A stretch of 64,000 nucleotides of DNA. Source: Epilithonimonas lactis. Lineage in GTDB: Bacteria > Bacteroidota > Bacteroidia > Flavobacteriales > Weeksellaceae. Shown in pieces: positions 9,717 to 19,059 of the stretch. Each line of letters starts with the position of its first letter. The stretch's first letter is position 1. A program made the translations under genes and the position numbers. The notes under the pieces are model-generated. The model saw nothing but the letters and a program-made list of their open reading frames with translations, ran no database searches and was not told where the DNA came from. Location: positions 62,001-126,000 of the forward strand of contig NZ_FOFI01000004.1 of the NCBI RefSeq assembly GCF_900110605.1. Reading direction: 5' to 3'.

Positions 9717-11246
9717 TTAGCTTTGCATAATCGGTAATGTGAAATTGAATGTTGAACCTGCGCCGATCTCACTTTCTACCCAAAGTGTTCCGTTGTGATT
9801 GGCAATGATCTCATGACAAATGTAAAGGCCTATTCCCATCCCAGGGAATTTTTTCTGAATATCTCTCGCTCGGAAGAATCTCTCGAAGATCTTGGTCTGG
9901 TCTTGCTGGCTGATTCCCATCCCGTAATCAGTTATTGATACTTTGACGAAATTTCCGACCCTATTGCAGTAGACATCGACCTTGTCAGTTCCGGGAGAAT
10001 ATTTGATGGCATTCGAAACGAGATTGGTAATGACTTGAGATATCTGCAGCTCATCGCCAAGGATGATTGCCTTTGTATCGCTGTTGATACTGATCTTGTA
10101 TTCTGGTGTCGCTAATGCAAGATTTTCTACCGTATCATGCACCAATTTATCAATATCAAAGGGATCTTTATGGATCTCAATATTGCCAGATTGTATTTTT
10201 GAAGTGTCCAAAAGTTCGGATATCAGATTGTTGAGGCGATCTACATAAATAGAAACTTTTCCGAGAGTTGATACAAATTTCTCTGAGGAATCCTTCGGAA
10301 CCATTCTCTCCAGAAGTTGGATAAATCCTTTGATGGTCGTCAACGGTGTTTTCAGCTCATGGCTTGCGATGGATAGAAAGTCGTCTTTGCGGCGGTCTAC
10401 CTCTTTTTTGTCTGTAATGTCCTCGATCGCAATGAGGATGCGGTCTTTATATTGTCCTTCAAACTCGACACGATAGGCATTCACCAACATGATCTTTTTG
10501 CCGATGTAAGGGAAATCGTGTTCCACTTCAAAATCAATGACAGGATTATTGGTCGGTAATATTTTGGTCAAAAGGACTTTCAAAGCTTCGATATCCCATT
10601 GGTGATTTCCCAATTCAAAAAGTATTTTTCCAATGGTATCTTCAGTGGTTACTTTGAAGGAATTTAGAAAGTGTGTGTTGGCACTCAAGACTTTGTAGTC
10701 AGCATCTAAAACCAATAGGCTTTCTCTCACTGTTTGAATAATACTTGAGAGAAATGCCTCATTGTCATGAAGTTCCTTGGTGCGTTCAACGATTTTCTTT
10801 TCCACAGAAGCTTTCTCCTCGCGCATTTCGTTCTCGTGTCTTTTGCGGTCTGTGATATCATTCTGAACACCAATGAAATGCGTCACTGTTCCGTCGATAT
10901 CTTTTACAGGGGAAATGGTCAATTCATTCCAGAATAAAGAGCCATTCTTTTTATAGTTTCTGATTTCCAGTACACATTCTTCACCATTCTTTACAGCATC
11001 TTTGATGATCTGCCTTGCTGGCTGAGAACGGTCTTGAGATTGCAAAAAACGACAGTTGTGTCCAATGATCTCGTTGTGAGAATAGCCAGTAATGTTTTCA
11101 AATGCTGTATTACAGTAGATGATCGGATTGTCCGGCTGTTGATTGTCTGTGATGATAATACCAGATCTTGCTGAATTAAGCGCTTGTAGATAAATATTAT
11201 TGCTTAAATTATTATTTATCGTTTGGCTGTTAATATTTGGTTCCAA
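9717..11246 (-). CDS. LOV-domain blue-light histidine kinase
   Basis: A 509-residue soluble sensor kinase. Residues about 22-135 form a LOV domain with the canonical flavin motif GHNCRFLQ (photo-reactive Cys65), NYKKNGSLFWN (Asn97 and Asn107) and FIGVQ (Gln128), so FMN binding and blue-light adduct formation are expected. A coiled coil, a second PAS (about 155-280), HisKA with His296 in SHELKTP, and a HATPase domain (NAIKYS, GMGIGLYI) follow. No transmembrane segment is seen. The start codon is TTG; no in-frame ATG lies between it and the upstream non-coding DNA, and the LOV domain needs nearly all of the N-terminus. The receiver gene follows after 2 bases. Confidence 0.9.
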   Translation of the reverse strand: MEPNINSQTINNNLSNNIYLQALNSARSGIIITDNQQPDNPIIYCNTAFENITGYSHNEIIGHNCRFLQSQDRSQPARQIIKDAVKNGEECVLEIRNYKKNGSLFWNELTISPVKDIDGTVTHFIGVQNDITDRKRHENEMREEKASVEKKIVERTKELHDNEAFLSSIIQTVRESLLVLDADYKVLSANTHFLNSFKVTTEDTIGKILFELGNHQWDIEALKVLLTKILPTNNPVIDFEVEHDFPYIGKKIMLVNAYRVEFEGQYKDRILIAIEDITDKKEVDRRKDDFLSIASHELKTPLTTIKGFIQLLERMVPKDSSEKFVSTLGKVSIYVDRLNNLISELLDTSKIQSGNIEIHKDPFDIDKLVHDTVENLALATPEYKISINSDTKAIILGDELQISQVITNLVSNAIKYSPGTDKVDVYCNRVGNFVKVSITDYGMGISQQDQTKIFERFFRARDIQKKFPGMGIGLYICHEIIANHNGTLWVESEIGAGSTFNFTLPIMQS

Positions 11247-11391
11247 TATTCTCTTTTTTAATGTGATATTATTTTGTGAAAGGTAGATTTTTCACATTTG
11301 TTTGGTTGAATAGGATCAACCAAAATTATGCCCTTAAAGCGTATTATTAAATTTATAATATCATTAAATCTGTTAAACTTAATTTTACTAC

Positions 11392-13518
11392 TTAATTTGG
11401 AATGGTAAACCAGAATCTGCTTCCTTCGCCTAGCTCGCTATCTACACCAATCTCGCCACCATGTTTTTTGATGATCTCAGCTGAGATGTACAATCCCAAA
11501 CCTAAACCAGAATAACCTTTTCCTTTATGACTAGCTCTGTAATAGCGGTCGAAAATGTAGGGTTGCGTTGCAGCATCGATGCCTTCTCCATAATCTTTTA
11601 CTGTTATTTTTACGCAGTCTTTCAATTGTTCTACGATCAGATCTATGGTCTTGGAATGTGGCGCATATTTGACTGCATTATTCACGAAATTAACGACCAC
11701 TTGGTCAATCCTATGCTCATCTGCATACATCTTTGCATTGAGGTCACCTTTGATGACGAGGTCATGTTTGCCATCGATTCGGACGTGGTCGCAGCAACTT
11801 GTAAGCATTTCAGAAACAGTGAACCATTCCTTAGAAAGGTCGAGGTGTCCGCCGGTCACACGATGGATATTCAGTAGGTCATCTACCAGTTTATTAAGTT
11901 TTTCCAGGCTGTTGGCCGATTGGTCTATCAATCTTGGGATCATCTCGTGCGTTGGTTGGTCACGCAATCGCTGAAGTAGTTGTAGTGTTGCTTTGAGGCT
12001 GGTAATAGGTGTTTTCAGCTCGTGGCTGGCGATGCCAAGAAAATCATCTTTCTGGGTCTCGTAATTTTTACGTTTGGTAATATCCACGGTGACGCCGATC
12101 ATATTGGTAGCAGTGCCTTCGTCATTAAAACTCGGTTGGCCAGAGGCACTTATCCAATGCAAGGACTCATCTGGCCATCTCACAAGATACTCTGCAGTGA
12201 AGGATGAGCGATTTTCTATGGACTGATTTATTTTTTCTTTCAAATCATCCCTGTATTCTGGAAGGATGATCGTCATTAATTCATCAAAACCAAATGGATG
12301 CTCATTGGTAAGCCCATAATTCGCTTTGCATTGGGACGAGCTGGTGATCTCGCCGGTCACAAGGTCAAGATTGTAAGTACCCAACTCACCTGCGCGAAGT
12401 GCAATCTGAAGTTGCTGATTGAGGTCTTCCAACGCCAATCTTTTGTTGATACGCTCTGTCACCTCATTGGCAATTACAATGATGGCAACTGTTTCTTCGT
12501 TTTCATTTTTCAGCGGTTCGTAGATGAAGTCGTAATAGTGGTCATCTAGAATGCCATCAGATTCCAACTTTACGAGAGCTGTGTCTCCCAGATAGGTTTT
12601 CCCTGAGATGTAAACCTGCTCCAGCAAAGAAAAATACGGTTGCTCTTTCAATTCAGGCAATGCTTGCGTAATAGGTTTTCCGATCACGTCCTTGGATTTT
12701 CCCCAAATATTGAGGATCATGTCATTCGCGACCTCTATGACCAATTCTTTGCCAGACAAAATCCCAAAAGCTACAGGTGCTTTGCTGATAAAGGACTGAA
12801 GTCGCAATTCGCTGTTTTGAAGGTCTTTATTTAATGTATTTGTAAGGTCGTAGGAAATGTTCAGTTCTTCATTGGCCAAATTAAGCTGTTCATTCGTCGC
12901 TTCCATTTCCACATTGAACTCTGCCAGATTTTGAACAGCAGCTTCTAAGTCTTGTCGCGTTTTGGTCAATTGGGTATTGGAATTTTTCAATTCATCGATG
13001 GTATCCAGCGCGGATCTTCTCAATTCTATCTGGTCCATTGCCACTTTAGCAAGACCTTCAAGGATCGATCTGTCGGCTTTGGTGAATTCTCGTGGTTTTT
13101 GGTCGATAATGCATAAAGTGCCGATCAGGAATCCATCATGGGTGACCAATGGAGCTCCGGCGTAAAATCGCAGTCCGAAATCACCGATGACATTGGGATT
13201 GGCCATCAGGCAAGGTTCCTTCAAAGCGTCCTCGAAAACGGTGACTTCCTTGTCTAGAACGGCGAGAGCGCAAAGACTTTTCCCACGATTGGCTTCTTTC
13301 GCTTTTCCCATTCCAATGTTGGCTTTGAAGAAAACAGATTCCGCATCAACCAACGACAATAGTGAAATCGGAACATTGAAGATCTGTGTTGCCAGTCTGG
13401 CGATACCGTCGAAACACTCTTCTGATGGTGTATCTGTAATCCTGTAACGATGCAGTGCATCAAGGCGTTTCGCATCATTTTCAGGCACAATGTTCTTGCC
13501 AAAGGTATTCTCAATCAT
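11392..13518 (-). CDS. GAF/PAS sensor histidine kinase
   Basis: A 708-residue soluble kinase, taking the ATG at 13518; the frame runs upstream to 13587, but those residues are not conserved in style and MIENTFGKN fits the family start. Domains: GAF (about 20-165, with SLCALAVLD and GFLIGTLCIID), a long coiled coil (about 175-245), two PAS domains (about 250-370 and 380-485), HisKA with His499 in SHELKTP, and HATPase (NNAVKYA, GLGLGLYIS). It closely resembles the kinase at 44163-46202 in PAS, HisKA and C-terminal sequence, so they are paralogues. No response regulator is adjacent apart from the LOV pair downstream, 145 bases away, so its partner is unknown. Confidence 0.88.
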   Translation of the reverse strand: MIENTFGKNIVPENDAKRLDALHRYRITDTPSEECFDGIARLATQIFNVPISLLSLVDAESVFFKANIGMGKAKEANRGKSLCALAVLDKEVTVFEDALKEPCLMANPNVIGDFGLRFYAGAPLVTHDGFLIGTLCIIDQKPREFTKADRSILEGLAKVAMDQIELRRSALDTIDELKNSNTQLTKTRQDLEAAVQNLAEFNVEMEATNEQLNLANEELNISYDLTNTLNKDLQNSELRLQSFISKAPVAFGILSGKELVIEVANDMILNIWGKSKDVIGKPITQALPELKEQPYFSLLEQVYISGKTYLGDTALVKLESDGILDDHYYDFIYEPLKNENEETVAIIVIANEVTERINKRLALEDLNQQLQIALRAGELGTYNLDLVTGEITSSSQCKANYGLTNEHPFGFDELMTIILPEYRDDLKEKINQSIENRSSFTAEYLVRWPDESLHWISASGQPSFNDEGTATNMIGVTVDITKRKNYETQKDDFLGIASHELKTPITSLKATLQLLQRLRDQPTHEMIPRLIDQSANSLEKLNKLVDDLLNIHRVTGGHLDLSKEWFTVSEMLTSCCDHVRIDGKHDLVIKGDLNAKMYADEHRIDQVVVNFVNNAVKYAPHSKTIDLIVEQLKDCVKITVKDYGEGIDAATQPYIFDRYYRASHKGKGYSGLGLGLYISAEIIKKHGGEIGVDSELGEGSRFWFTIPN

Positions 13519-13620
13519 AGCACCGCAAATAGTGAGTAAAGATAAATCAATATTTATTCTGAAACAAATATGAAGGAAATCGAACAATGCACAGAAGATA
13601 TTAATTGCTAATATTTTCGT

Positions 13621-13821
13621 CTAAATTTTTTTTAAAGCTGCCGATTTGTGAACGGCTGATTTTCCAGTTTTCTCACTCATGACCTCATATTGGGGATTTT
13701 CTTCAGAGGCTCTTCGTTGCCGATCCATGAAAACAAAATCTTTCATATGGATCTTTGTAATGATGCCTTGGGTTTCGCCATAGCGAAATTTCCATTTGAC
13801 CATATCTCCTTTTTTCAACAT
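13621..13821 (-). CDS. DUF2945 (HVA1/TUDOR-like) small protein
   Basis: A 66-residue basic protein matching the DUF2945 'hypervirulence-associated TUDOR' family: KGDMVKWKFRYGETQGIITKI at the start and YEVMSEKTGKSAVHK near the end form the small beta-barrel pattern. The domain is common in bacteria and fungi, and its molecular role is unclear. The ATG at 13821 is preceded by AT-rich DNA. It lies between the GAF kinase and a DUF4385 gene, all on the minus strand. Confidence 0.8.
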   Translation of the reverse strand: MLKKGDMVKWKFRYGETQGIITKIHMKDFVFMDRQRRASEENPQYEVMSEKTGKSAVHKSAALKKI

Positions 13822-13884
13822 AATTTTTATTATTAATATTAAACGACGTACAAAAGTTTGAAGTGGATCTTCTTAGAATAGTAT

Positions 13885-14370
13885 CTATCCAAACTTCTTT
13901 TTCCAATCGATTTTTAGCTGGGAGTAGGTCTCATTTTCTTCTGCCAGTTTCCATTTTTTATAAAAGATATCTGCAGCTTTTGCTTTCTCAGGATTACCAG
14001 TGCCACGTTGTAATAATTCATGATTATTTTCTGCATCGTACTTTTTACCACCTTTGTAATTATAATACCTTCTGGCTCTCGTAAAACCCATCTGAAGATA
14101 TTTTCTCGCCATGTCTGCGCCCACAAATTCGTCCTTTGCGAGATAGTCTTCAAATAGAGAATAAATCTTCTCCGAACTTTCTTTCGCAATTTCTGCATTT
14201 TTGAAACGCCAGTATTTTCCAATTTCTCCTTTGTAAGGTTTACAGATCAAAACGCCCTGTTCGCCCTTTCCAACCTTGTACATTTCAGGATGCGCACGAT
14301 AATCAATATCGGGTTTCCAGAAATAATCTTCAGACCTGAAATTAAGATAACTCGGTTTTTGATCGCTCAT
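13885..14370 (-). CDS. DUF4385 domain protein
   Basis: A 161-residue cytoplasmic protein spanning a complete DUF4385 domain, recognised from FRSEDYFWKPDIDYRAHPE, GKGEQGVLICKPYKGEI, GADMARKYLQMGFTRARRYYN and the basic C-terminal WKKKFG. The family is conserved from bacteria to fungi and has no established function. It is rich in aromatic and basic residues. It has no signal peptide or membrane segment, and its neighbours are DUF2945 and a dehydrogenase on the same strand. Confidence 0.85.
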   Translation of the reverse strand: MSDQKPSYLNFRSEDYFWKPDIDYRAHPEMYKVGKGEQGVLICKPYKGEIGKYWRFKNAEIAKESSEKIYSLFEDYLAKDEFVGADMARKYLQMGFTRARRYYNYKGGKKYDAENNHELLQRGTGNPEKAKAADIFYKKWKLAEENETYSQLKIDWKKKFG

Positions 14371-14450
14371 AAGTTTGGCTTAACAAACCAAGTGCCTTAA
14401 ATTTTTTCAGCCTTTTTAATTTTGAAAAAAACTCAATGTCGAAATCTATT

Positions 14451-15314
14451 TCATTTTAATTTTTTAAAATTCTGAAATGTTTCGATGACATTTTTTGGCT
14501 CTTCACCTTCGAAGATTTTTGATTGATAAACGGTCTCGAAAGTTTTGGCAATGCCAGAGCCTATCACACTGGGAAGTGATTCATTTTCCAGCATCTGGCT
14601 GAGGCCTTTCATCTCGTCGATTCTTCGGAAAAGATGTTGTGGATAGGTCGGTGTGGTCTTCATTAGATCCTGATAGGTTCCCGGAAGGAAGTCCTGAAGA
14701 CTGTCATTCAGCTCATCCAGAATGCCGAAATGACAAGCAGCGGTCATCGTTTCAAAAAATAGCGCATTCATTCCTTTGTTGACCATCGAGAAAAGTAGCT
14801 TGTATGCCGATGCAGCCTCTGTCTTTTCTCCAGCATCTTTTATTTTGAAAATATGACCAAAAAGATCACTGAATCGCTTTCTATGGATTCCACTTAACAC
14901 GAAAACGGCCGTCTCTGGAATATCTTTTGAAGCACCCATTACTGCGCCATTGATGAAAGTGATATCAATCGAAGCAAAAAGTTTTTCTATTGCCAAAGCC
15001 ACATCTGGCGTGTTGGAATTGAGGTCAACGTACAAGGTTTTTTTATTAGAATTCTGAAGACAAAAAGAAATCTTTTCTGCCATTTCCAAACTTGCCTCTG
15101 GACTGGTGAGCGAAAGGATGATATCTGCCTTGTCAACCGTATTCTCCAAAGAACCTGTGTTTTTAATGCCTGTATTCCTAATATTATCAAGCGTTTTTTG
15201 AGATCTGCCGTCTCCAGCAGTGATCACTTTGAATTCGTTTTTGATCAAGGACTTTGATATCTGCGTGCCCATGTCTCCTGGCGATAGAAGCGCTATTGTT
15301 GGTTGAGTCTGCAT
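14451..15314 (-). CDS. NAD(P)-dependent 6-phosphogluconate dehydrogenase-like oxidoreductase (DUF1932)
   Basis: A 287-residue protein of the beta-hydroxyacid dehydrogenase superfamily. The N-terminal Rossmann fold starts TIALLSPGDMGTQISKSL, a GxGxxG variant with SPGDMG, and continues with a 6PGDH-type strand order (ILSLTSPEASLEMAEKI, LYVDLNSNTPDVALAIEK, FINGAVMGA). The C-terminal helical part (about 180-260) corresponds to the DUF1932 domain, with a Lys in YKLLFSMVNKGMNALFFE at the place of the catalytic Lys of the superfamily. The substrate is unknown. It is probably monocistronic. Confidence 0.82.
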   Translation of the reverse strand: MQTQPTIALLSPGDMGTQISKSLIKNEFKVITAGDGRSQKTLDNIRNTGIKNTGSLENTVDKADIILSLTSPEASLEMAEKISFCLQNSNKKTLYVDLNSNTPDVALAIEKLFASIDITFINGAVMGASKDIPETAVFVLSGIHRKRFSDLFGHIFKIKDAGEKTEAASAYKLLFSMVNKGMNALFFETMTAACHFGILDELNDSLQDFLPGTYQDLMKTTPTYPQHLFRRIDEMKGLSQMLENESLPSVIGSGIAKTFETVYQSKIFEGEEPKNVIETFQNFKKLK

Positions 15315-15381
15315 AGTAGATTTTTGTCTTGATTAATGTTAATAAGCATCGTATTAAACATTAGAATAATAACTGAATAAA

Positions 15382-15687
15382 TTAGAGATAAATAGCCGTG
15401 ATCACGCCACTGGCAATCGTATTTGAATTGATAAGTAGCTCGAAATCCAATCCGATGTATATTTTTTCTAAGGTTTCATCGGCCTCTAACAAAAAAACAT
15501 CGGCGTTTATCGTATCTCCAGGAAAAACGAGTTCAAATTCTAAGAATGTCTGGTTGGCTATCAGTTCTTTGTTATCATATGGAAATCTGATGATGGCTCT
15601 GAAACACGAAGACACGGGTGTGATGATGCCTCCATCTTCTGTTGCAAAATAGGTGATCGTAGCTTTGAAATGCGGCCTTTTTTCCAT
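15382..15687 (-). CDS. EF-Tu C-terminal-domain-like small protein
   Basis: About 101 residues from the ATG at 15687 (MEKRPHFKATITY). The frame extends further upstream, but that part is hydrophobic and looks untranslated. The segment KATITYFATEDGGIITPVSS plus FRAIIRF and FPGDTINADVFLL resembles the beta-barrel domain III of elongation factor Tu. Free-standing versions of this domain occur in Bacteroidota. With no GTPase domain it cannot be an elongation factor; its function is unknown. It lies between the DUF1932 dehydrogenase and the S41 protease, same strand. Confidence 0.65.
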   Translation of the reverse strand: MEKRPHFKATITYFATEDGGIITPVSSCFRAIIRFPYDNKELIANQTFLEFELVFPGDTINADVFLLEADETLEKIYIGLDFELLINSNTIASGVITAIYL

Positions 15688-15815
15688 TCTGTAATTTTTA
15701 ATCTGAACAATTATCAAACCTTGAACCACTCTTATGCTCGAAGTAATTATTAAGATAAAGAAAATTGAAAGATAATATTCAAGTGGTATTAACACATTTT
15801 GTCATAATGATCAAT

Positions 15816-17252
15816 CTATTGGCCTTCAAGATAGTCAACTGCAAATTGTGTCCAATCCTTTACACTTTCATCGAGGTAGATATCCGGCTGTACGCCTATA
15901 TTATCAATAGGATAATCTGGTAGTCGAAAAGAATTGTATGTTGGCATAAGCAATTTGTAATTATCACAACCATATTCGAAAAACATGGCATTCGCATAAT
16001 CAAGAACGCCTGAGGACGGGATTCCAATGATTTTTGTTTTCTTGCTTTGCTTTGCCAAAAGGAGGAAATTCTCTGCGGCGCTGGCTGTATGGTCATTCGC
16101 TAAAACAACGATTTGGGAAGGACTCTTGACAGATGGAACCATTGATTCTATGCGTACCTTCTTTTCATCGTAATTCACATATTTTCCCGGATTGGCTTTC
16201 AGTTGTCTGATCCTGTTTTCAAGGTCTTCTATTTGGGCTTTGTTCTTTTCAGCATCTTTTTTCAGACCTTGCAAATATTTTTCAGTCGTACTAATTAAAG
16301 TAGGAGAGGCAAGATATTCTACGCCGACACTTCTGCTGGGACCTGTCACGATGTAAGGTAATATCTTTTGATAACCATTGTCAGTTCCTCCACCATTGTC
16401 CCTTACATCAATGATCAAAAAATCAGAACTTTCTAAAAGTGCTTTATTCTTTTCAATCATTTTTTCGATGTTCTCAACAAACATGTAGCTGAAATACTGC
16501 ATTTTTACAATCGTGGTTCTTGGCGTCAATCGTTTGATGAAAAAACCATTCATTTCATTGATCTTATCTTCAATTTCGGATTGTGTTAAGCTTGCCGCAG
16601 GTGTTTGTCTGGTGAAAGCCGACCTGATCGTATCAAAGTACAAGAGTCCACCATCATGGATCGTGTATTTTCCTTTTTGTAAAGAACGATCCTGCATATA
16701 ATATTCATAAGTTCCATCTGTGAACAATCTAAACTTAACCTCTTTGGTCTTCCAGAAATTTGAATCTGCATTGATGATAAAGCCTACATATTCTCTTTCA
16801 TTCAGTTTTTCGATGCCAATCTCGTAATTTTCATCTTTCCAAATTCCCTCTATTTCGTTGGTGATTTTACTAGCGCGATTTTTAAATTTCTTGAGATTGA
16901 TGTTTGCTTGTTTTGGGGTCGGATTCTTAAGCGTTTTTGTATTGATGCTTTGCTGGGATCCATTTTCGTTCGGAAGCACCCAAATGTGTCTATCCTTGAA
17001 AAAGTCTGTGTAGCTTTTCAATATAGCTAGACATTCTGACGGATTTTTATTTTCAATGGCAGATTTCGTCGTATTCTCTTTAAAGCTGTTATATAGCAAT
17101 TTATCTTTGGTTTTGACAGCGAAGCCTGGATACTCACTTTCGATTTTGAGTATAATATTTTGAAGTGCGTCATTACAATTGCAGTTGGTTTGCGCATTGA
17201 TGAAACCGAAGAATGATGAAAGGACAAAGAGTAAAAATATCTGGATTTTCAT
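15816..17252 (-). CDS. Secreted S41-family serine peptidase
   Basis: A 478-residue protein with a signal peptide (1-20, GFINAQ). The C-terminal tail-specific-protease fold is visible in LIIDVRDNGGGTDNGYQ (substrate-strand motif) and IVVLANDHTASAAENFLL, with the probable nucleophile Ser391. The N-terminal half (about 20-240) is not a PDZ domain but an unclassified beta-rich region with an exposed helix segment. S41 enzymes degrade periplasmic or secreted peptides. The specific substrate is unknown. It is flanked on the same strand by the EF-Tu-like gene and upstream by an AraC regulator. Confidence 0.85.
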   Translation of the reverse strand: MKIQIFLLFVLSSFFGFINAQTNCNCNDALQNIILKIESEYPGFAVKTKDKLLYNSFKENTTKSAIENKNPSECLAILKSYTDFFKDRHIWVLPNENGSQQSINTKTLKNPTPKQANINLKKFKNRASKITNEIEGIWKDENYEIGIEKLNEREYVGFIINADSNFWKTKEVKFRLFTDGTYEYYMQDRSLQKGKYTIHDGGLLYFDTIRSAFTRQTPAASLTQSEIEDKINEMNGFFIKRLTPRTTIVKMQYFSYMFVENIEKMIEKNKALLESSDFLIIDVRDNGGGTDNGYQKILPYIVTGPSRSVGVEYLASPTLISTTEKYLQGLKKDAEKNKAQIEDLENRIRQLKANPGKYVNYDEKKVRIESMVPSVKSPSQIVVLANDHTASAAENFLLLAKQSKKTKIIGIPSSGVLDYANAMFFEYGCDNYKLLMPTYNSFRLPDYPIDNIGVQPDIYLDESVKDWTQFAVDYLEGQ

Positions 17253-17311
17253 TTAATATAATTTTCCCACAAAGAAAACCATTTCCGAATTTCAAAAATT
17301 GTAAAAATCAT

Positions 17312-18139
17312 TCACTTTTGATCATTGTTATAGATCCACGTCAGATCTTTTTGATTGACGGAGATCTTACCTACCAACTGTTTTGGTGAAAATCCGGCAA
17401 GCGTTTTAAAGTCATTGATAAAATGAGCCTGGTCATAATATTGATTTTGATAGGCCAAATTGGTCAGTGATCTTTGAGGTTTAATGATATCATTCAAAAC
17501 ATTTCTGAATCGCAATGTCTTGAGATAGGACTTCGGATTTTGTCCCAGATTATTTTTGAATAATCGGAATAGGGTAGCCTCACTTATTTTAAGGTTTTTG
17601 GAAAGTGAATCAATGCTAAAAATATTTTTTTGATTGATGAGCATCATCGCTTCCTTTAGCTTTTCCGGAATGTCGTTCTGCAAATTTTCCAGAAGTAAAC
17701 ACTCTAATTTCTCAGCCCTCTTTGAAAATTCATCGGTCTCAAATATTCTTTCCAAAACCTGTTGATCGGAAGAAAATAATTCCTCAAAAACGAATTCCGA
17801 GGTCATCAGATTTTCATATGATTCGTTGGTGAAAGCCCTCAAAGCCGAAGGTTGAAAAATAATGCAGATCTGATCCAATACGGAATCAATATCAACATAG
17901 AAAGGCATTTTGTGAAAGCCATAAATTCGACTTTTGAAACTACTTCCAGCTGTGATCTTACAAAGATTGTTTTTGTTGTCGTACGAAATATCATTTGCCT
18001 TATAAATTGCAAGGCATAAATTGCTGTTCGGGAAAGTGGTATAATTTAAAGAGTATCTGTCATCTTTTTTGAAGAACAAGAAGTACTGAACATATCGTTT
18101 TAGAATTTCATTTTTTGGAATGATGATTACTGATTGCAT
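17312..18139 (-). CDS. AraC-family transcriptional regulator
   Basis: A 275-residue protein with an N-terminal cupin-like sensing region (about 1-155) and a C-terminal double helix-turn-helix (about 170-265). The second contains ATLFRLFKNNLGQNPKSYLKTLRFRNV and LAYQNQYYDQAHFINDFKTLAGFSPKQ, the standard AraC/XylS signature. It lies 59 bases upstream of the S41 protease gene on the same strand, so it may control that gene or be co-transcribed with it. The inducer is unknown. Confidence 0.88.
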   Translation of the reverse strand: MQSVIIIPKNEILKRYVQYFLFFKKDDRYSLNYTTFPNSNLCLAIYKANDISYDNKNNLCKITAGSSFKSRIYGFHKMPFYVDIDSVLDQICIIFQPSALRAFTNESYENLMTSEFVFEELFSSDQQVLERIFETDEFSKRAEKLECLLLENLQNDIPEKLKEAMMLINQKNIFSIDSLSKNLKISEATLFRLFKNNLGQNPKSYLKTLRFRNVLNDIIKPQRSLTNLAYQNQYYDQAHFINDFKTLAGFSPKQLVGKISVNQKDLTWIYNNDQK

Positions 18140-18240
18140 AATTTCTCAATGCTTTTTATTTGCGATACTCTATTATCACTTTTGTAAAGATATTAAATTA
18201 TGAAGATATTGTCTGAATTTACTAGCCAAAAAGCAAAACT

Positions 18241-19017
18241 TTAATTTTTATCCGAAATGATAGCATTGATATTTTTGATATCTTTTTTAATATCTATAAA
18301 GAGGTTTTGGATGTTGTGTTGCGAGAATTCTTCCGGCTCGTACTCCTGAGTGGAAATGCTACAGGCAAATTCCCAGATCTCCTTGATCTCCGCTAACGGG
18401 ATCTTGTAAGGTTCATAAAAACTGTTGTCAGATTTGACACAGATCCCATTAGCCTCATGGAACTGAAATCGTTTGTAAGTGACTCCATCATTGGTGGTGA
18501 TGAAGATGTAGGTTTTGTCCGTCTTCAATTCGGAAAGGTCTTCAATATATTTTCCAACAATGTAGGTTCCATCTTTGTACGGCGGCATAGAATCTCCTTG
18601 GGCCGGGAACGCCCGAAATTTCCCATTGCGAAGAAAAGGCAAAGAAATCGTCTGCAAACTTTCGATGTATTCTGGATCTGCATAGCCATTCAGGTAGCCC
18701 ATGGAAGCTTTCTGAGGAATGATCTCTATCTGATTGTTGCCAAGATTGTCCACACTGATAGGAATCAAAGTTCGATTGTTAGGAAGATTGAGCATTTCTT
18801 CCGTTGGATATTTCCTGATGTCTACCGATACGAGAAGGTCGATGCTGAGCCCAAAATATCTCGAAAGTCTTAGCAATATCTCGATCGGTGGTTCGGAAGT
18901 GCCATCCTCATATTTTGCATATCGGCCTCTTGTGATTAGCAAGGCATCGGCAATTTTTTGCTGCGAAATTTCTTGTTTTACTCTTAGATCTCTGATGTTA
19001 TCTGATAATTTTGACAT
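18241..19017 (-). CDS. XRE-type repressor with S24 (LexA/CI-like) domain
   Basis: About 258 residues from the ATG at 19017 (MSKLSDNIRDLRVKQ). Upstream in-frame codons belong to the promoter. Residues 1-66 are an XRE helix-turn-helix (QQKIADALLITRGRYAKYEDG). The C-terminal half is an S24 peptidase-like domain: FPAQGDSMPPYKDG places the nucleophile Ser in GDSM, and a Lys in VTYKRFQ corresponds to the general base. No clear Ala-Gly cleavage site was seen, so self-cleavage is unproven. The perfect palindrome at 19027-19059 lies over its promoter, indicating autoregulation. It is divergent from the phospholipase/amidase operon and is a candidate regulator of it. Confidence 0.88.
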   Translation of the reverse strand: MSKLSDNIRDLRVKQEISQQKIADALLITRGRYAKYEDGTSEPPIEILLRLSRYFGLSIDLLVSVDIRKYPTEEMLNLPNNRTLIPISVDNLGNNQIEIIPQKASMGYLNGYADPEYIESLQTISLPFLRNGKFRAFPAQGDSMPPYKDGTYIVGKYIEDLSELKTDKTYIFITTNDGVTYKRFQFHEANGICVKSDNSFYEPYKIPLAEIKEIWEFACSISTQEYEPEEFSQHNIQNLFIDIKKDIKNINAIISDKN

Positions 19018-19026
19018 TGGTATAAA

Positions 19027-19059
19027 TTGTATCAACAAATATAAATAAATTTGATACAA
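19027..19059. promoter_or_regulatory. Palindromic operator over the repressor promoter
   Basis: Two perfect 9-bp inverted arms, TTGTATCAA at 19027-19035 and TTGATACAA at 19051-19059, flank 15 bases. The minus-strand -7 box TATATTTG (19043-19036) lies exactly between the arms. This is the expected layout for a repressor dimer that blocks its own promoter; the repressor ATG is 10 bases downstream. Confidence 0.7.
19036..19043 (-). promoter_or_regulatory. -7 promoter box of the S24 repressor gene
   Basis: Minus-strand TATATTTG is an exact TAnnTTTG match, 18 bases before the ATG at 19017, and lies inside the operator. The resulting leader would be very short. Confidence 0.55.

Noticed and set aside
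13519-13587. The longer N-terminus of the GAF kinase (start at 13587)
   Set aside because: The extra 23 residues are hydrophobic and not typical of a GAF kinase start. The ATG at 13518 gives MIENTFGKN directly before the GAF domain.
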